A stretch of DNA of 37,732 nucleotides, taken from NCBI RefSeq assembly GCF_000003815.2, contig NC_049990.1:14453244-14490975 (forward strand), in the 5' to 3' direction. Position 1 is the first letter of the stretch; the number at the start of each line of letters is the position of its first letter. Positions 20,401-31,500 of this stretch are shown piece after piece. Origin of the DNA: Branchiostoma floridae. Its lineage: Eukaryota > Chordata > Leptocardii > Amphioxiformes > Branchiostomatidae. Position numbers and translations under genes: made by a program. Below the pieces are notes generated by a model. It had not been told where the DNA came from, did no database searches, and saw nothing but the letters and a program-made list of their open reading frames with translations.

Positions 20401-20960
20401 ACAATCTAGGACATGTTGCAGTCAAGCCATACATTCATATAGTAAAGGTGTCATTTACTCTACAATGGTGTTGTTTTTCAATAGATGTTGATATGTATCT
20501 GACAAGGATTAACGTACGTTAGGTTACAAAACCTATTTAAAGGGCAATAAGAAAAAAATCGTCTCGTTATGTGTTCTTAGATGCCTTGTAAACAATTCGC
20601 CTTCTTGGTATGCTTGTTGTCCTATTCATGCTAAAATATTCATGATAAAGGAAGTGCATATACGTTTAGAGGATGCATTACTATGCTCTGCATGGATTAA
20701 GTGAATGTCATATCGTTTTACACGTTGAGTAATTTGCTACCAGTGGACTGAATTTTGTTAAAAGTTGGCTTAGTATGTTATCATGGATACATTGAAAAAT
20801 AACACTCCCTTCTGGAGTAAAGTACATCTTTAGAAGAAAGTATGTCACACTTACATCTATTTTCATTTCTTAAGGAGATGGATTCGTTGACAGAAGCCGG
20901 GAAACACTTCACTTCGAACATAAACCCCAAGAACAGGAAAATAAGTAAGAGTGACGCCAT
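12540..20960 (-). CDS. gene B: secreted 834-residue protein with 57-unit decapeptide repeat (8 exons)
   Basis: Minus-strand exons 20960-20855, 19911-19807, 19049-18975, 18064-17975, 17335-17270, 16184-16110, 15531-15436 and 14431-12540 total 2505 nt, exactly 835 codons with stop. All seven introns are phase 1. Residues 1 to about 19 are a signal peptide (MASLLLIFLFLGF, then MFEVKC), with an NES sequon soon after. Residues about 36-267 are charged and probably helical or coiled-coil, for example LQVEEIERKLKTMSNEEM and EEAALIIKEIKAIHKEML. Residues 268-834 are 56.7 units of ten residues with consensus SAGANPNQAQ. I do not recognise the family. Low-complexity secreted repeats occur in structural, adhesive, mucus or matrix proteins, so such a role is possible but not shown. 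An additional exon in the gap at 19210-19309 is not needed for frame. Confidence 0.75.
12543..14243 (-). repeat. 30-bp coding tandem repeat, 56.7 units
   Basis: Each unit is exactly 30 bp across about 1.7 kb. The consensus is SAGANPNQAQ, and a CTGCAG hexamer occurs in most units. Seven units replace ANPNQ with [L/M/P]KPVQ (units 11, 16, 19, 25, 29, 34 and 41). Units 3-5 and 52-53 share an RTPV then NHD variant pair. Substitutions are common but no indel is seen, which suggests selection on the ten-residue period. The long Cys-rich frame on the opposite strand at 13614-14180 is an effect of the 30-bp period. Confidence 0.9.
14610..14817. mobile_element. palindromic MITE in gene B intron 7, TA target duplication
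   Basis: The ends TTGTAAATGCAG and TGCATTTACAG are inverted and flanked by TA on both sides (14608-14609 and 14818-14819). Internally, GTTCGCGGT and ACCGCGAA-type motifs form arms around 14625-14800. TA flanks and small size suggest a Tc1/mariner-type non-autonomous element. Confidence 0.65.
15436..15531 (-). CDS. gene B exon 7
   Basis: A 96-bp phase 1-1 exon between TTAATACAG and GTAAGG. It encodes RDLVEVEFGSEEAALIIKEI and then KAIHKEMLTLE, a likely amphipathic helix. Confidence 0.75.
15584..15632. repeat. tetranucleotide microsatellite
   Basis: Imperfect run of ATAG/ATGG units. Confidence 0.85.
16110..16184 (-). CDS. gene B exon 6
   Basis: A 75-bp phase 1-1 exon between TCTAACAG and GTACGT, encoding LEFKLGLSELKDIYGQLSPE and then QEER. 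Confidence 0.75.
16801..17209. mobile_element. hAT-type MITE with 8-bp target duplication, gene B intron 6
   Basis: The ends TAGGGCTGGG and CCAGCCCTA are inverted and continue inward as GTAACGGTAC and GTACCGGTAT. The octamer GTCTCTAC occurs immediately outside both ends (16793-16800 and 17210-17217). An 8-bp target duplication with TAGGGCTGG-like ends is typical of hAT elements. At 409 bp with no transposase, it is non-autonomous. A related decayed copy is at about 33424-33722. Confidence 0.8.
17270..17335 (-). CDS. gene B exon 5
   Basis: A 66-bp acidic exon encoding EEEAFEDLVEDTKEGWDPEM. The acceptor is a tandem AGAG (AAACAGAG|GA). Only the second AG keeps the frame with exon 4; the first would shift by two bases. 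The donor is GTTAGC. Confidence 0.65.
17768..17822. repeat. fragment of the repeat at 18340-18640
   Basis: CACACAATACTATACATTAAGGCTCGC through GAAGCGTCGCC parallels CACACAATACTACTCATACC through GAGGCGTTGCC at 18591-18640. It is a partial second copy in the neighbouring intron. Confidence 0.5.
17975..18064 (-). CDS. gene B exon 4
   Basis: A 90-bp phase 1-1 exon between TTTTTTCCAG and GTGAGC. It encodes RQVFVRNMGPDRAEEVFGAA and then LIYEREKEG after one glutamate. Confidence 0.75.
18340..18640. mobile_element. foldback repeat in gene B intron 3
   Basis: CCGTCTGGAAA (about 18458) pairs with TTTCCAGACGG (about 18487). Farther out, TCCTAGCATGGGTACCATC pairs with GGTGGTACCCAGGCTAGGA. The arms are diverged and about 100-130 bp long. 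It is probably a MITE. Confidence 0.5.
18975..19049 (-). CDS. gene B exon 3
   Basis: A 75-bp phase 1-1 exon between CGTGCAG and GTAAGT. It encodes ILFRLQVEEIERKLKTMS then NEEMGM, with helical heptad-like spacing of hydrophobic residues. Confidence 0.75.
19210..19309. other. assembly gap (100 N) in gene B intron 2
   Basis: Placeholder gap. Exons 2 and 3 on either side join in frame without it. Confidence 0.98.
19807..19911 (-). CDS. gene B exon 2
   Basis: A 105-bp exon between AAATCAG and GTAAGT, phase 1-1. It encodes LTVLGRRFHFNDAEVEATKE followed by an acidic tail (LIEDEDNNIDPEQD). Confidence 0.75.
20855..20960 (-). CDS. gene B exon 1: signal peptide
   Basis: The ATG at 20960 lies in a good context (AAAAATGG). 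A hydrophobic core follows, then CFPASVNESIS. The donor is AGAT|GTAAGT. The same frame extends upstream to an ATG at 21044, but that would bury the signal peptide behind 28 polar residues, so 20960 is preferred. Confidence 0.8.
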
Positions 20961-23472
20961 TTTTTTTGGAGTCGGAGACACTGCGCAATTATTGGTAGAA
21001 TGGCTAGAAACCGGTTTAACGCGTTTGACCCAATTACAAAGCAAGATGCAAATCAGTCACGATGTCTGCACACCATTATTCTGTCAGTGGTACACGACTT
21101 GGTAAGACGTAGGTACCAATACCGGGCCGGGCAGCTTTCGGAAACGAAAAATATTTTGTAAATAAAGGAATGAATGTCTTGTGAGTTGTGATGTCACATT
21201 CAGTCCCTTGACATTTTGTAAAAATTTATCAAAATCAATCCATCTTGTTTTTTAACCATCTTTTCGCGCTTCTTCTCATTATTTTCGCATATAATGTCAT
21301 CCATAGATTACTTGCTGTTGGTTTTATATGGATTACATCCTATTGTAACCCCAAAATTGATCCAAACGTCCAAAAAACATTTGGAAAAAATGTTGCCTTC
21401 AATATACAATCTAGGTGATCAGAAAAGGCTGCACAAATCACCAAACTGGGTTTTCTTTGCCAAATAACAGATTAAGTTGGAAAAGTGTTACTTCTCCTTG
21501 CAATCACATTAAAGATTGGTTTTTTTTGCTTTGTTTTGTTTGTTTGTTTGTCTCCTAGCGATCTATATATTATCATTGCAGAGATGAGTAATTTCTTCTG
21601 CAATAATGTCTTGAACTGCTAGGAGGCAATTTTAATCCATACAACGAACTCTGATATAGGGCATTGTATGAATTCAAGAGGATTTTACGGAGGAAACAAG
21701 AAATTTACGGAATACATGTAAGTAATACAGAACTATTACAATCCACAACTGTAAGAAACAATATTACAGATTTGATCCTAATTGCAACGAATACATACAA
21801 TTCGCCTAATACGTTTACAATATAAAAATCCCGTATAATTCGCGTGTGTCTTAGTCGTGTATAGTATAAAATTTTGTCTGAATTCTAAGGCATCCCTTAG
21901 TCAATGAAAATGGTGCTAATAGTCTACTACGGATTGTTCTCATAAGAATTTAAGGAAATCCATAAGGGTTAAACGGAATGCAAACGAATTTCGATTGTTT
22001 TGACCCTTAAGCTTGATTTTTTAAAATAATTTGAATATCACACAAAATATGAAGTTTTTTAACCGTGACTGACCAGTGAATAACCTTTACTGGTAGCTAG
22101 CTTTAAAAAATACCTGCAGCAAGATGTGCAAAGGCTAGATCTAGGTGTAACGGGTCGTTTGATGGTTCCAAATGCGCATGCGCAGGTCAAGGGCAAAGGC
22201 AAGTAAAGAATAAAACAACAAGCGACTAAACAGTGGCATAGAAATACAAACACAAACATTTCTATTGCCTAAAGGCGCATGTGACCGGGCCCTTACTCAC
22301 TTCTATTGACTGCACCCATGAAGTTGTGATTGCGAATTATTTCCAGTCTTGCATCACTAAACCACGTGCGTCATCTTGTACATTGTGGGTGATTGGTATG
22401 CGTTCTTTATTGTGCCAAGCGAAGTCCCATTGTTTACCTAGGTATGGCTAACGGTAAGCGTAAAAACATTCTAAATTACTTTACCCTGCTGAGCAATACG
22501 TACATTTACCAACTGTGCGAAGATGCTATAGCCTCTACCAGGTCTCACATATCTCTACTAAAATAGCAGAATTTGACCATTTAAACAGATAAAATCATAG
22601 AGGAATCAAAATCACCGAATAGCACAGTTGGCAACCACATAACCCAAGTTACTTGTATGGCATGCTTATCTGTCTGTTTTTTTGGGTGGGGTGTGGGGGG
22701 GGGGGCAAATTCTTTTTTTAGCAACCTGTCAGGCCTGATGGAGGATAGGAAGATTGCACCATATAGGATCGTCCAACATCCTGGCGGTAAAAGTAGGGAC
22801 TCTACGACAAGGGCCTGGAACGTTTGCATAACACTCACGGCGAGATGAGGTGGTGAACAACAAAACAACCACACTCCTACACATGAATATTGGCAATTAG
22901 AAAATTTAGATATGTACTTCTACTCTCCTCCTAACATCACCATACCGACATATAGGAGAAAAGTAGGCATCCTTTGTCTCTCGCTATCTTAGAAAGAGAG
23001 GACCGACAAAAAGTAACGCCGAGTCAGGTTTAGCACTGGGAGAGACACAAGCTATATTGCCATAGGCTACATCATCTGCCCGTCCCTTTCATGTTATCTG
23101 TAATTATAATTGGCCTTCGGGCAAGCTTGTCTATCTGTCGGTATTTGGAAGAAGTGTGCGTATGTCAAACTAGGGCGCATGTGCAGTAATTGCAGCATGA
23201 GACATGTTGCAGCAAAATGTCAATCTTTTTGATATGGGTACTCGAGCTAGTGATCACGTGACGCCTGTTTTATGTAGCCAATAGAAATGATAACCTTGGG
23301 TAAGGTTATGAAACACAGCATCTCTATGGAAGCATTCATAAATAGATGAGTAAATAAATATGGAGGAATTTTATTGCTGACCTTTCCTACCGTATTTACC
23401 CCCGTGACTAATACACATGTTTTTTACCTTGAAGGTATTGTTGGGGTGAGTTTGTAACGTATGTGTTGAATT
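20961..23472. other. intergenic region upstream of gene B, nothing recognised
   Basis: Between divergent genes B and C. The gene B promoter should lie just above 20960, but I see no clear core element. Scattered poly-T and poly-G runs occur (for example about 22680-22710). No supported gene. Confidence 0.5.
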
Positions 23473-23517
23473 TGTGCGTGTGTGTGTGTGTGTGTGTGTG
23501 TGCCCGCGCGTGTGTGT
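23473..23517. repeat. GT microsatellite
   Basis: About fifteen GT units, interrupted by CCCGCGCG and then resuming. Confidence 0.9.
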
Positions 23518-24021
23518 TTGTTTATGTGATGTTTCTGACTTTTTGTCTGCCCCTCTGTGTTTCTTGAGATTTGTGATCAGCTTACTTTGAATAGGCCTGG
23601 TTTGACTATAATAGATATTTGGTACGTCAAATTTGATATTTTCCCCAATTGATCGAGGTATTCTGTTATACACTGTTCGTTGCCTTTCGGACTTTTATTT
23701 TCCAACTTTTATAACAGCTTGCATCCATGTATAGTTTTTTTTTATTTTATTTTAACACATTGGGTGCTACTTCTGCCTTTCCACGTTCGTCCAATACGGT
23801 GGTATTAACAGAAAAGGTGAAATCGACATAACACAAGAACATTTTGATCCATTTTCTTATCTTGCGTCACTCACAAACTGACATTATAAATTGTACAATA
23901 GTTAATCTTTCTGACTATAATTAAAGGATGCACCACGCTGTGAATTGTCAGTCTCTTTTTCTCGCTTCCATTAGCAAGATTGCTTTGCAGTGAAAATATG
24001 TGTTCCATCCCTGAATTAATA

Positions 24022-24297
24022 TCTCTATCGAGGCATTCATGATTTCAAGTGATTAGTGTGCAGCATTTAGTGAATATCTTACCAGTGACAACAATATACC
24101 TATCAAGGCTAATTCTAAGTGATTATTGCGCAATAATTATTGAATAGCCCGACCAGTGCTTACAATATGTTTATCGAGGCATTCATAATAACAAGTGATG
24201 AGTGTGTTTAGTGAATAGCCTTGGTTTCCATCAGTGCCTACAATACACTCATCGAGGGATTCATAATACCAAGGATTTAGGGAATAACTTTGTTCTG
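24022..24297. repeat. diverged tandem repeat of about 71-78 bp, four units
   Basis: The core ATCGAGGCATTCATAAT, or a variant of it, begins at 24027, 24102, 24173 and 24251. Between the cores, AAGTGATTAGTG, TTTAGTGAATA and CCAGTGCCTACAATA-like segments recur in order. Confidence 0.7.
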
Positions 24298-24840
24298 CCA
24301 TTGTCACTAGCCATTTGCAGGAAGAAACTGTGGTAAGTGCCCGAATGATCTTGTGTTGTATTTTATCTGTAATTATCTAACACTATACTGTAAATTCTGA
24401 ACTGTTCCTTAAATTTCAGAGTTTTATGTTTCGACTGTCCGCATAGTTTTTTTTTTTATTTGTTCTGACCAGCTTGTATTGTAATTTGTTCTTGTTTGTT
24501 TCCTTTTTCCAGTTTGTGTCATAGTCTTTACAGACTTTAAATTTTCTGACATGTAGTAGTGCTGTAGATTGACTTCTCATTTATATTTTGGATAGATAGT
24601 ACAAGCTAGCAGGACCGGGACTTTAGAAAAATCTGTGGACAGAGATTCTGATCATGATGCTTGGAATGTGTTCGGATAGACTCTTATTTATGCTGTTGGG
24701 TGAATCTATTTTTTTTATGTCTTCCAAGAGAATATCCACATATTTTCAAAAAGCCGACAGTCTCCGATCGTGATCTCAATCTGCGAGAAACGTTGAATCC
24801 TAATAGGAGTCTCTAGACTATAGAAACCACCCTATGCGTA

Positions 24841-25236
24841 CCTGACAATCCATATGAATACATATTTCATTAAATATTCTCTCACCACCAGTTATCATTT
24901 GTCTAACCCTAGTTTATATTAGCTTACAGTTGACGTCAACTTTGAGACGTAAGGTCTGCGATTTTGTCAAAAACAAAAACATTTTTTTATGTGTTGATTG
25001 GAAGACAAATGAATACATACATATATATATATATATACATGTTGATTCTAGGTACTGTACTTATTTGTCTTCCGGTCAACACATAAAAAGCGAAATGTTT
25101 ATGTTTTTGACAAAATCGCAGACCTTACGTCTCAAAGTTGACGTCAACTGTAAGCTGATATAAACTAGGGTTAGACAAATGATAACTGGTGGTGAGAGAA
25201 TATTTGATTGATTATGTATTCATATGGATTGTCAGG
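24841..25236. mobile_element. long palindromic MITE with TA target duplication, upstream of gene C
   Basis: Two arms of about 175 bp are near-perfect inverted copies. The outer ends are CCTGACAATCC and GGATTGTCAGG, and the centre holds a TA microsatellite (about 25017-25039). TA flanks both ends (24839-24840 and 25237-25238). Each arm carries the palindrome TGACGTCA (24931-24938 and 25139-25146). The apparent ORF at 24930-25163 spans the palindrome and is not a gene. Confidence 0.8.
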
Positions 25237-25315
25237 TATTTCACTACGTAATGTAGGGAAACCTTTATATTTACTGCACTCAAGGCCATCTTAACGTGCG
25301 TCATGTTGTTCCCAA

Positions 25316-25418
25316 TGACGTAACGGTAAACAAAAAAGGTGGCGCCAAAATGTCGCACCAACTGTAGCATCATGACGTCATAACTCGGAATGACCTTCAT
25401 TTCTTTTCTCTTAAAAGA
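25316..25418 (+). promoter_or_regulatory. candidate gene C promoter with CRE-like sites
   Basis: TGACGTAA at 25316-25323 and a perfect CRE octamer TGACGTCA at 25373-25380 lie 113-177 bp before the gene C start codon. A TATA-like CTTAAAAGA lies at 25410-25418. CREB/ATF-family factors bind TGACGTCA. Their use here is inference from position. Confidence 0.4.
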
Positions 25419-25492
25419 AAACAGCTTACTACTACAATTTGACGACAGAGGCTTAAACGTACGTATTGGTCAGCTCATCTATTCGGAACAAA

Positions 25493-25520
25493 ATGACCAA
25501 GCTGTTATTCGGAATAACAG
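25493..25520 (+). CDS. gene C exon 1: start of signal peptide
   Basis: ATG at 25493 followed by TKLLFGIT. The donor ACAG|GTGAGA leaves one base of the next codon. With exon 2 it forms MTKLLFGITVMLLVAAVV, a good signal peptide. Confidence 0.7.
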
Positions 25521-28500
25521 GTGAGATTGCATAATGTCGTCATTCTTTTTGCTTCTTCACTGATATTACTGTAAAACAACTTATATCTGCTTCGGACATT
25601 GTAAATAACACGAGCTGTCATTTATACCTAGAGGTCTTAAGTTGTACAACACATGTACAAATATATCTACTTAATAATATGCTCTTGCGCGCAACTGACT
25701 CCTATACTATTGTGTTAATAGATCTTACCTGCCTTTAGTTCGAATGTTGCCTTTTTAAGAACCATCTTGTTATACATCTGTAAATTCTAACAGAATTTTA
25801 TTATGTACTGCAAATTGAATGCACTTGTATATAGTAGTTAAACTTTGCTTTTATCTAAAGGGACCTTCGCCGACGGAATTTTTAGTTCCGTAAACAGCCG
25901 TCGTCTTTACAATAGGTCGTCGCCATTTTACAGCGCGCTCTTATTGCGACCTATCAAAATAAATAAGTGTAACTAGGTACAATTTCATATTGGGTATATC
26001 AAACTAAATGTAAAAATGTGTCTGAAAGGCAAAAGCCACAAAAAAGCATATTAAGATTTGGTGTGTGTGTTTTTTTCATCACAATTCGTCAAGCGATGAA
26101 TTAACATGTTAAGTGAGCGTACTAATGATTAAATGACGGTTATATAAAGAGGACGAAAACGGACAACCGTCTACCATTGCTGACCTGAAGTTGTGTTCTG
26201 TCACACAGTTTTTTTCTCCTTTATTTATTCTTTTTTTTCTGTAACAACCTTTAGTGATGCTGCTGGTTGCTGCAGTCGTGAGGCTGACCCAGTCCAACCC
26301 GTGCCGCAGTGTCCCCGCTAGCGTCCTGGCGTGCGAGAACGGAGCCAGGTCCAACGGTGACACCTGCACAGTGTGTACCCGCACCGGCGGCGACGACCCG
26401 GGGATATGCTGGGGTAATGCGTGTATCCTATTTTTATCAGCTGTTAAAGACCATCCGTGTACTATAATGCCGGGGATTTTTATTAGTTTCTTTATTTATA
26501 GGGGTTAATTTACCCTTCTAGCTTTTGGATTGTCACAGTAGGGAGTACTTCCATACGTATATGCCTTGCCCAGGGCACACAGGGATGCTGTTTAACATTC
26601 ATTAAAAAAAGTTAAAAAAAAAAAAAAACGTTAGTGGCCACTTGATCTTTCGCGGGAGCAGGAATTTAAGGTATGATTGAACAAAATTGTTATTATTTCC
26701 GTATTACAGTTACGCCCTAAAACCTATATCGTTGGATACGCACCGAACTAAAGCTTGATACAATGTTAAGAAAAAGAGATTTAGAAATTCTATTGGTACA
26801 TAACCATGTTGTGATAGAGGAAAGGGCTACGTACATACGATTACCGGCAATATGATTACCTTTGGCAATTTTTAACCAAATATGTTTACCAGTACTATAG
26901 AGGTATATAGCATTATTGCAAGCCTACCTTTTCCCGCATCCAAAACATAAATGGGGACCTTGGGCAAAACTCGCAATTACAGGTATGTTCAAACTTAGCA
27001 CGTAGGTTCATAAAACTCTGGTCTTTTCGTCAAGTGTCCTGTAGATTTTTTTTCCGCATTAGGGCTTACGCCAAAGCTCGGGGTAATAAAAAAAAACACC
27101 GGGCATGACGGCTTAATGTCACCATCCTAATTAAAGATCGCAACCCCTTACAGCATGTCCGAGCTAAGGACCCTAAAGTAGAACTCAGGCCCACGGTCCC
27201 CCGGGACTTGATTCAGATGGTAAAGCAGCAGGATAGCGCTACCGCTTGCGCCACAGGGACATGCTGCATTTAAGCTATCTCTCACTTGGAATTTAAGTGT
27301 TTGTCAATCAACCTTTTCTCTAGCATTCAGTTAAGCTAGATTTACATGAAAGCTGAATCCTCAGGGCAAATTAAGTACAATACCAGCATAACATTATCAC
27401 AAAGTCCACTGCCTTCTTCGATAACTAGACTCGGCAATTCAAAAGCTAACCAAAATTAATGGACTTTAATCATATGGATGATACTACTAATTATGTATTT
27501 TGTACCATGTATGTAAATTAGACCATGTATATAAAATGTGAATAAAGACTTATAAGACTCGTTAGGACTTTTAATGACGTGAACTGTATTTCTGTTACAC
27601 ACGTTGTCTGGCCCTTGCCTCTTGCCTCATGACATGATTGAAAAGCAGCGTGCGGGCTTATTTGAGCTTTCATGAGTAAAAAAAGGTTCAAACAAACTTT
27701 GAATCGGTGACTATATGGTAACTCTACAGAATTTTTATACACAATGCATCAAACAAAATACATGTATTTTCCTTGACATTGGTATGAAAACAAGTTATCA
27801 TTAGTTGTTGTAACTCACTTCTGACTATCTATCTACCGATACAGATTTTTCTCAGCCAAAGCGCTGGCTCGACATCCCGGCCAGCTATCTGGTGGATTGG
27901 TGGAAGCAATGGGGTTCCGTCACTTCCGCTGAAGCTGCTATTGATTGCAACTACGACACCTTTTGGCAAACAGAGTTCACTCTATTCCCACCCTACAACA
28001 GGCACTGGATGATACTCGATCTGCAAACGGTCCACAAAATATACGAAATCAGCATCGTAAACGGTAACTTTTTGTTTTCTGATGTCAATAGCTTCATCCT
28101 GGAGGCCTCCATGGTTGATCCGTACGACTGGGTACACGTCAAGAGCTCGGACTCGCTCCTAATTCTTACCGCGGAAACTCAGTACTTCGGGGGATTCGCA
28201 GAAATGGGACGGTATTGGAAGATCACTCTTTGGACACACAATGGATTCAACATTATAGTCCGCGATGTTTGCTTCTACGGCCACGAAGGTTAGTGTACGA
28301 TTATGTACTTTCTTGATTGTGTGTAGGCATAAGTGTTAAAATTAATGCCAAATTGGCGCTACAAAATTACCATAAATCGAGCAAACGTTTATAGGCATTT
28401 GTTAATGTTTTATGTAGAATAGTAGACAGACTAGCTTCACAAATGGTAAACGTCGTTCCAAGAAGGTTAAAAATCACCTTTTTTTAACCTCCTTGGTCGT

Positions 28501-31500
28501 TCTAAACAAAAATCGTGATGTGTTATTATTGAACCTAACTTTGAAATAAAATAAAGAATAAAACCACAAAAAAATCACCAGATAAATATCTTCCATACTG
28601 TATCTTCACTGCAGTCTTACCCAAGCCCTGCCCACAACTGCACGTAGACTGTGACTTCGATGGAAGCGGACAAGTTGTTACCAGTGAGACATCGACGGAG
28701 CAACCCTGTCACGTGTCCGTGGACATTCACGAGGGCGCCCGCAGGTGACCGTTTTTGTAATGCCTGAACATAATGCAGCACACGGGCTTTACTTCTTCGG
28801 TGTTTAACCCTATTCCGACGGGGGGTGGGCTTCTTAGGCCTACGCCAACTTTCTCGTATAACGCCAGAACGGCTTACGCCAGAGCTACAAAAATTAGCGA
28901 GTTTTCCTTAAATTTACTTGGTAAAAATTGCATGAAGTTTTGAAAATTTTCCATTTCTAAGGCGTCAATTTCTTCAATTTATAAAAAATTATGTGTATAT
29001 AATTCTCTAAATTTGGTGGCCAAATTATAAGTCGTTATAGGGGTCAGAAGGAACCGGTTTCAAAGCCTCCCCCGCCCGGGGTTGACTAAAAAAGCTTCAT
29101 TCAATTAAAAAATAACATTTAGGTTCTCGTAAGGAATAATTGTTTTGAAAGAGAGATATTATTACAAACATACGGTGTCTGTCCCCACAGTAAGGATAAC
29201 CCTCTGCAAGTGATGCGAAATGGTGACCTGACTCTTCATGGTTTAGTGTCATTCGACTGTGAAGACGCGTACGAGGTTTGTGTGGGATTGATTATCCAAT
29301 GCTTCTTTTTCTTAACAATCTTTAGAGCTTGTCTGATCTTGAATTGAAATGATTTATAACATTTACACTAAATGCAAATAAAACTCCGTGAACAGTTATA
29401 ACAGGTCAGTACGTCACTAGCACCACACGCAACTGCCTTTTTTTTTGTACCGACGTTTCAGTGACCGTCTGTCATATTCCTCGGGGCAATGTTGATTAGT
29501 TCACATTGTTCTGCAGCAATGATTTTACCTTTGGCACCGCATTGGAAACACCGCGAACAATCAGTGTAAATATTTAGATAATTTGCATTTGTGACCGCAT
29601 TTGTAAGCAGTGATTCTTATTGCTTCGGTATACTGTGAACCTTTCAGAATTGATCTAAGGAAAGTGACTGCGGTCTGGTTGTATGAAATATAGTGTTTTT
29701 TTTTAATTTTCTTTTTAATTTTGAATAACAATTCCTGCTCGACGGCTATAGCAACATGTGACAAACAAATACACAGGTGGCTATTCGGGTAATGATATGG
29801 ACTGATGAGAGCTACACTCTAAGCATTTGGGGTTTGACTTCTTTTCTTGAAGCAGTATAAGACGAAGTGTCCCACTTTTTCTATAATGAGTGGGTTTTGT
29901 GACGTTAACAGGGTTATATTTTCGTTTGCGTCAGTAAAAGTTTGGAAATTTTGTGGGTTTTGCAGGCCTCTTGGAGTAGCTATTTTTTTCTCCTGGTCGT
30001 CAGAGAGGCAGTTGTAAATAAATTGCATTTCGTCTTCCACAGTTCTTGAATTACGAAACGTCATTGACAAATACAAACTGCATTCTTTAAAACAGGCATC
30101 TGCGATATGGACGGTACCTGTGAATGACACGTATACGGATGTGCTGATTGACTTGCTTCTCGACAGAGAAGACGTCCACCCTGACCGTCTGCACATCTAC
30201 CTGCCTGCAAACACCATGCCGCTGAGGGTCTTCCACTTTCAAGTATGACAACTGAAGCGGATTCCTGTCTTACATCTTTCTTTTAAAAAAAAAATTTAAA
30301 AAATCACGGGTCTTAGTGGCAAGTGTGCAGGTGTTGACACACTTGCAGTACCAAATCCGTAGGTGTTTTTGGCACCTTTAGACAGATTAGCCGTGAGGCT
30401 CGGTGGGCGTCACTCCACCGTCTTGGGGGCAGGGGCATGGAGAGTATCGAACTCAGGACCTGCTGATCCTGATTCCAATGCTCTAGCCGTTGCGCCACAC
30501 AGACATATTTCTATTAATATCAAAGTATAATGTCTTCTTCTACCTTCCCCCACATTTTAACCTAACAGTTGGAAATGCTCAGTGTAGTGATCCCCGCATT
30601 TTTGCGAACATCGATCGGGAGTGATACCTCCGTTTTTTCTCGATCCGAGCGCAATTTTTAAGGATCGTGGGCGATTTTTAGGAGTCACCAAATGCTTGAT
30701 ACCGAAACCTGTTCTTCATCCGGCTTTATACCCCTTTTACACTGTCGACGATTTTCGGGCGTACTTTGATATATACGTATCACAATGCAGATCGTTCAGT
30801 AAGAACAGCGTTTGTTGCTAGCAGTAGTACGAGTCTGTAATTTTCTATCTATGATACAAGTGATATTACGCAACTATCTGTATAAAGGTATATTGTGAGC
30901 GATCACTACATGTTAACACTATACTATATACATATTACAATACAGATTGTTCATTAGGAACAGAGTGTTCTTTCTCATTTGGTTATCGCGTTATGTGCAT
31001 ATGAGGCAATTTCTTTACAACATTTTTTTCTCACAGCTTCAGGTGATCATGCAGGCCCCCAGCAGCTCACACGTAAGCGTCGGCGTTGCCCAGACGTACG
31101 TGACGTTCTCGCCGCTGCATATCGTCGCGTCGCTCGGCAACGCCGCCAGGACTGTTGATGGAGGCGATTTCTGGGTGACCGCAGTCGAGGAGTCTTGGGA
31201 CCCTGAAGGCGTCATACCCAGCAGTGACTTCAGCTACAACTGGACGTGCGAGGTTGTGCACCTCCCGGACCCAACACGTGAGTTCTCTTCTAGATTGCTG
31301 TCTTATGGCAGAAATTGACAGGATTTCAATGTGATAAAAGTGATTCTGTGATGGGATTATGTGTCTTCAAACCCTTAAACTGCCAGAGTTTCAGCACTAT
31401 AAAATGCTATCAGGACCAGGGTTGGCTGCTGACCTCCAAAAAGAACCCCCCGAACAAGGTCGAAGTCCCTAACTTTCGGGGTCCGTGCACTACGCGCGCG

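Noticed and set aside
20961-21044. upstream ATG extending gene B by 28 residues
   Set aside because: It would place polar sequence before the hydrophobic signal core; the ATG at 20960 has the better context.
23371-23673. 100-codon minus-strand ORF with a His/Thr run
   Set aside because: The run comes from the GT microsatellite and the flanks are not protein-like.
24930-25163. 77-codon ORF between genes B and C
   Set aside because: It lies wholly within the palindromic MITE and runs through its TA microsatellite.
30433-30504. functional tRNA gene on the minus strand
   Set aside because: The A and B boxes are good, but the acceptor and anticodon stems pair poorly and a SINE-like tail follows.
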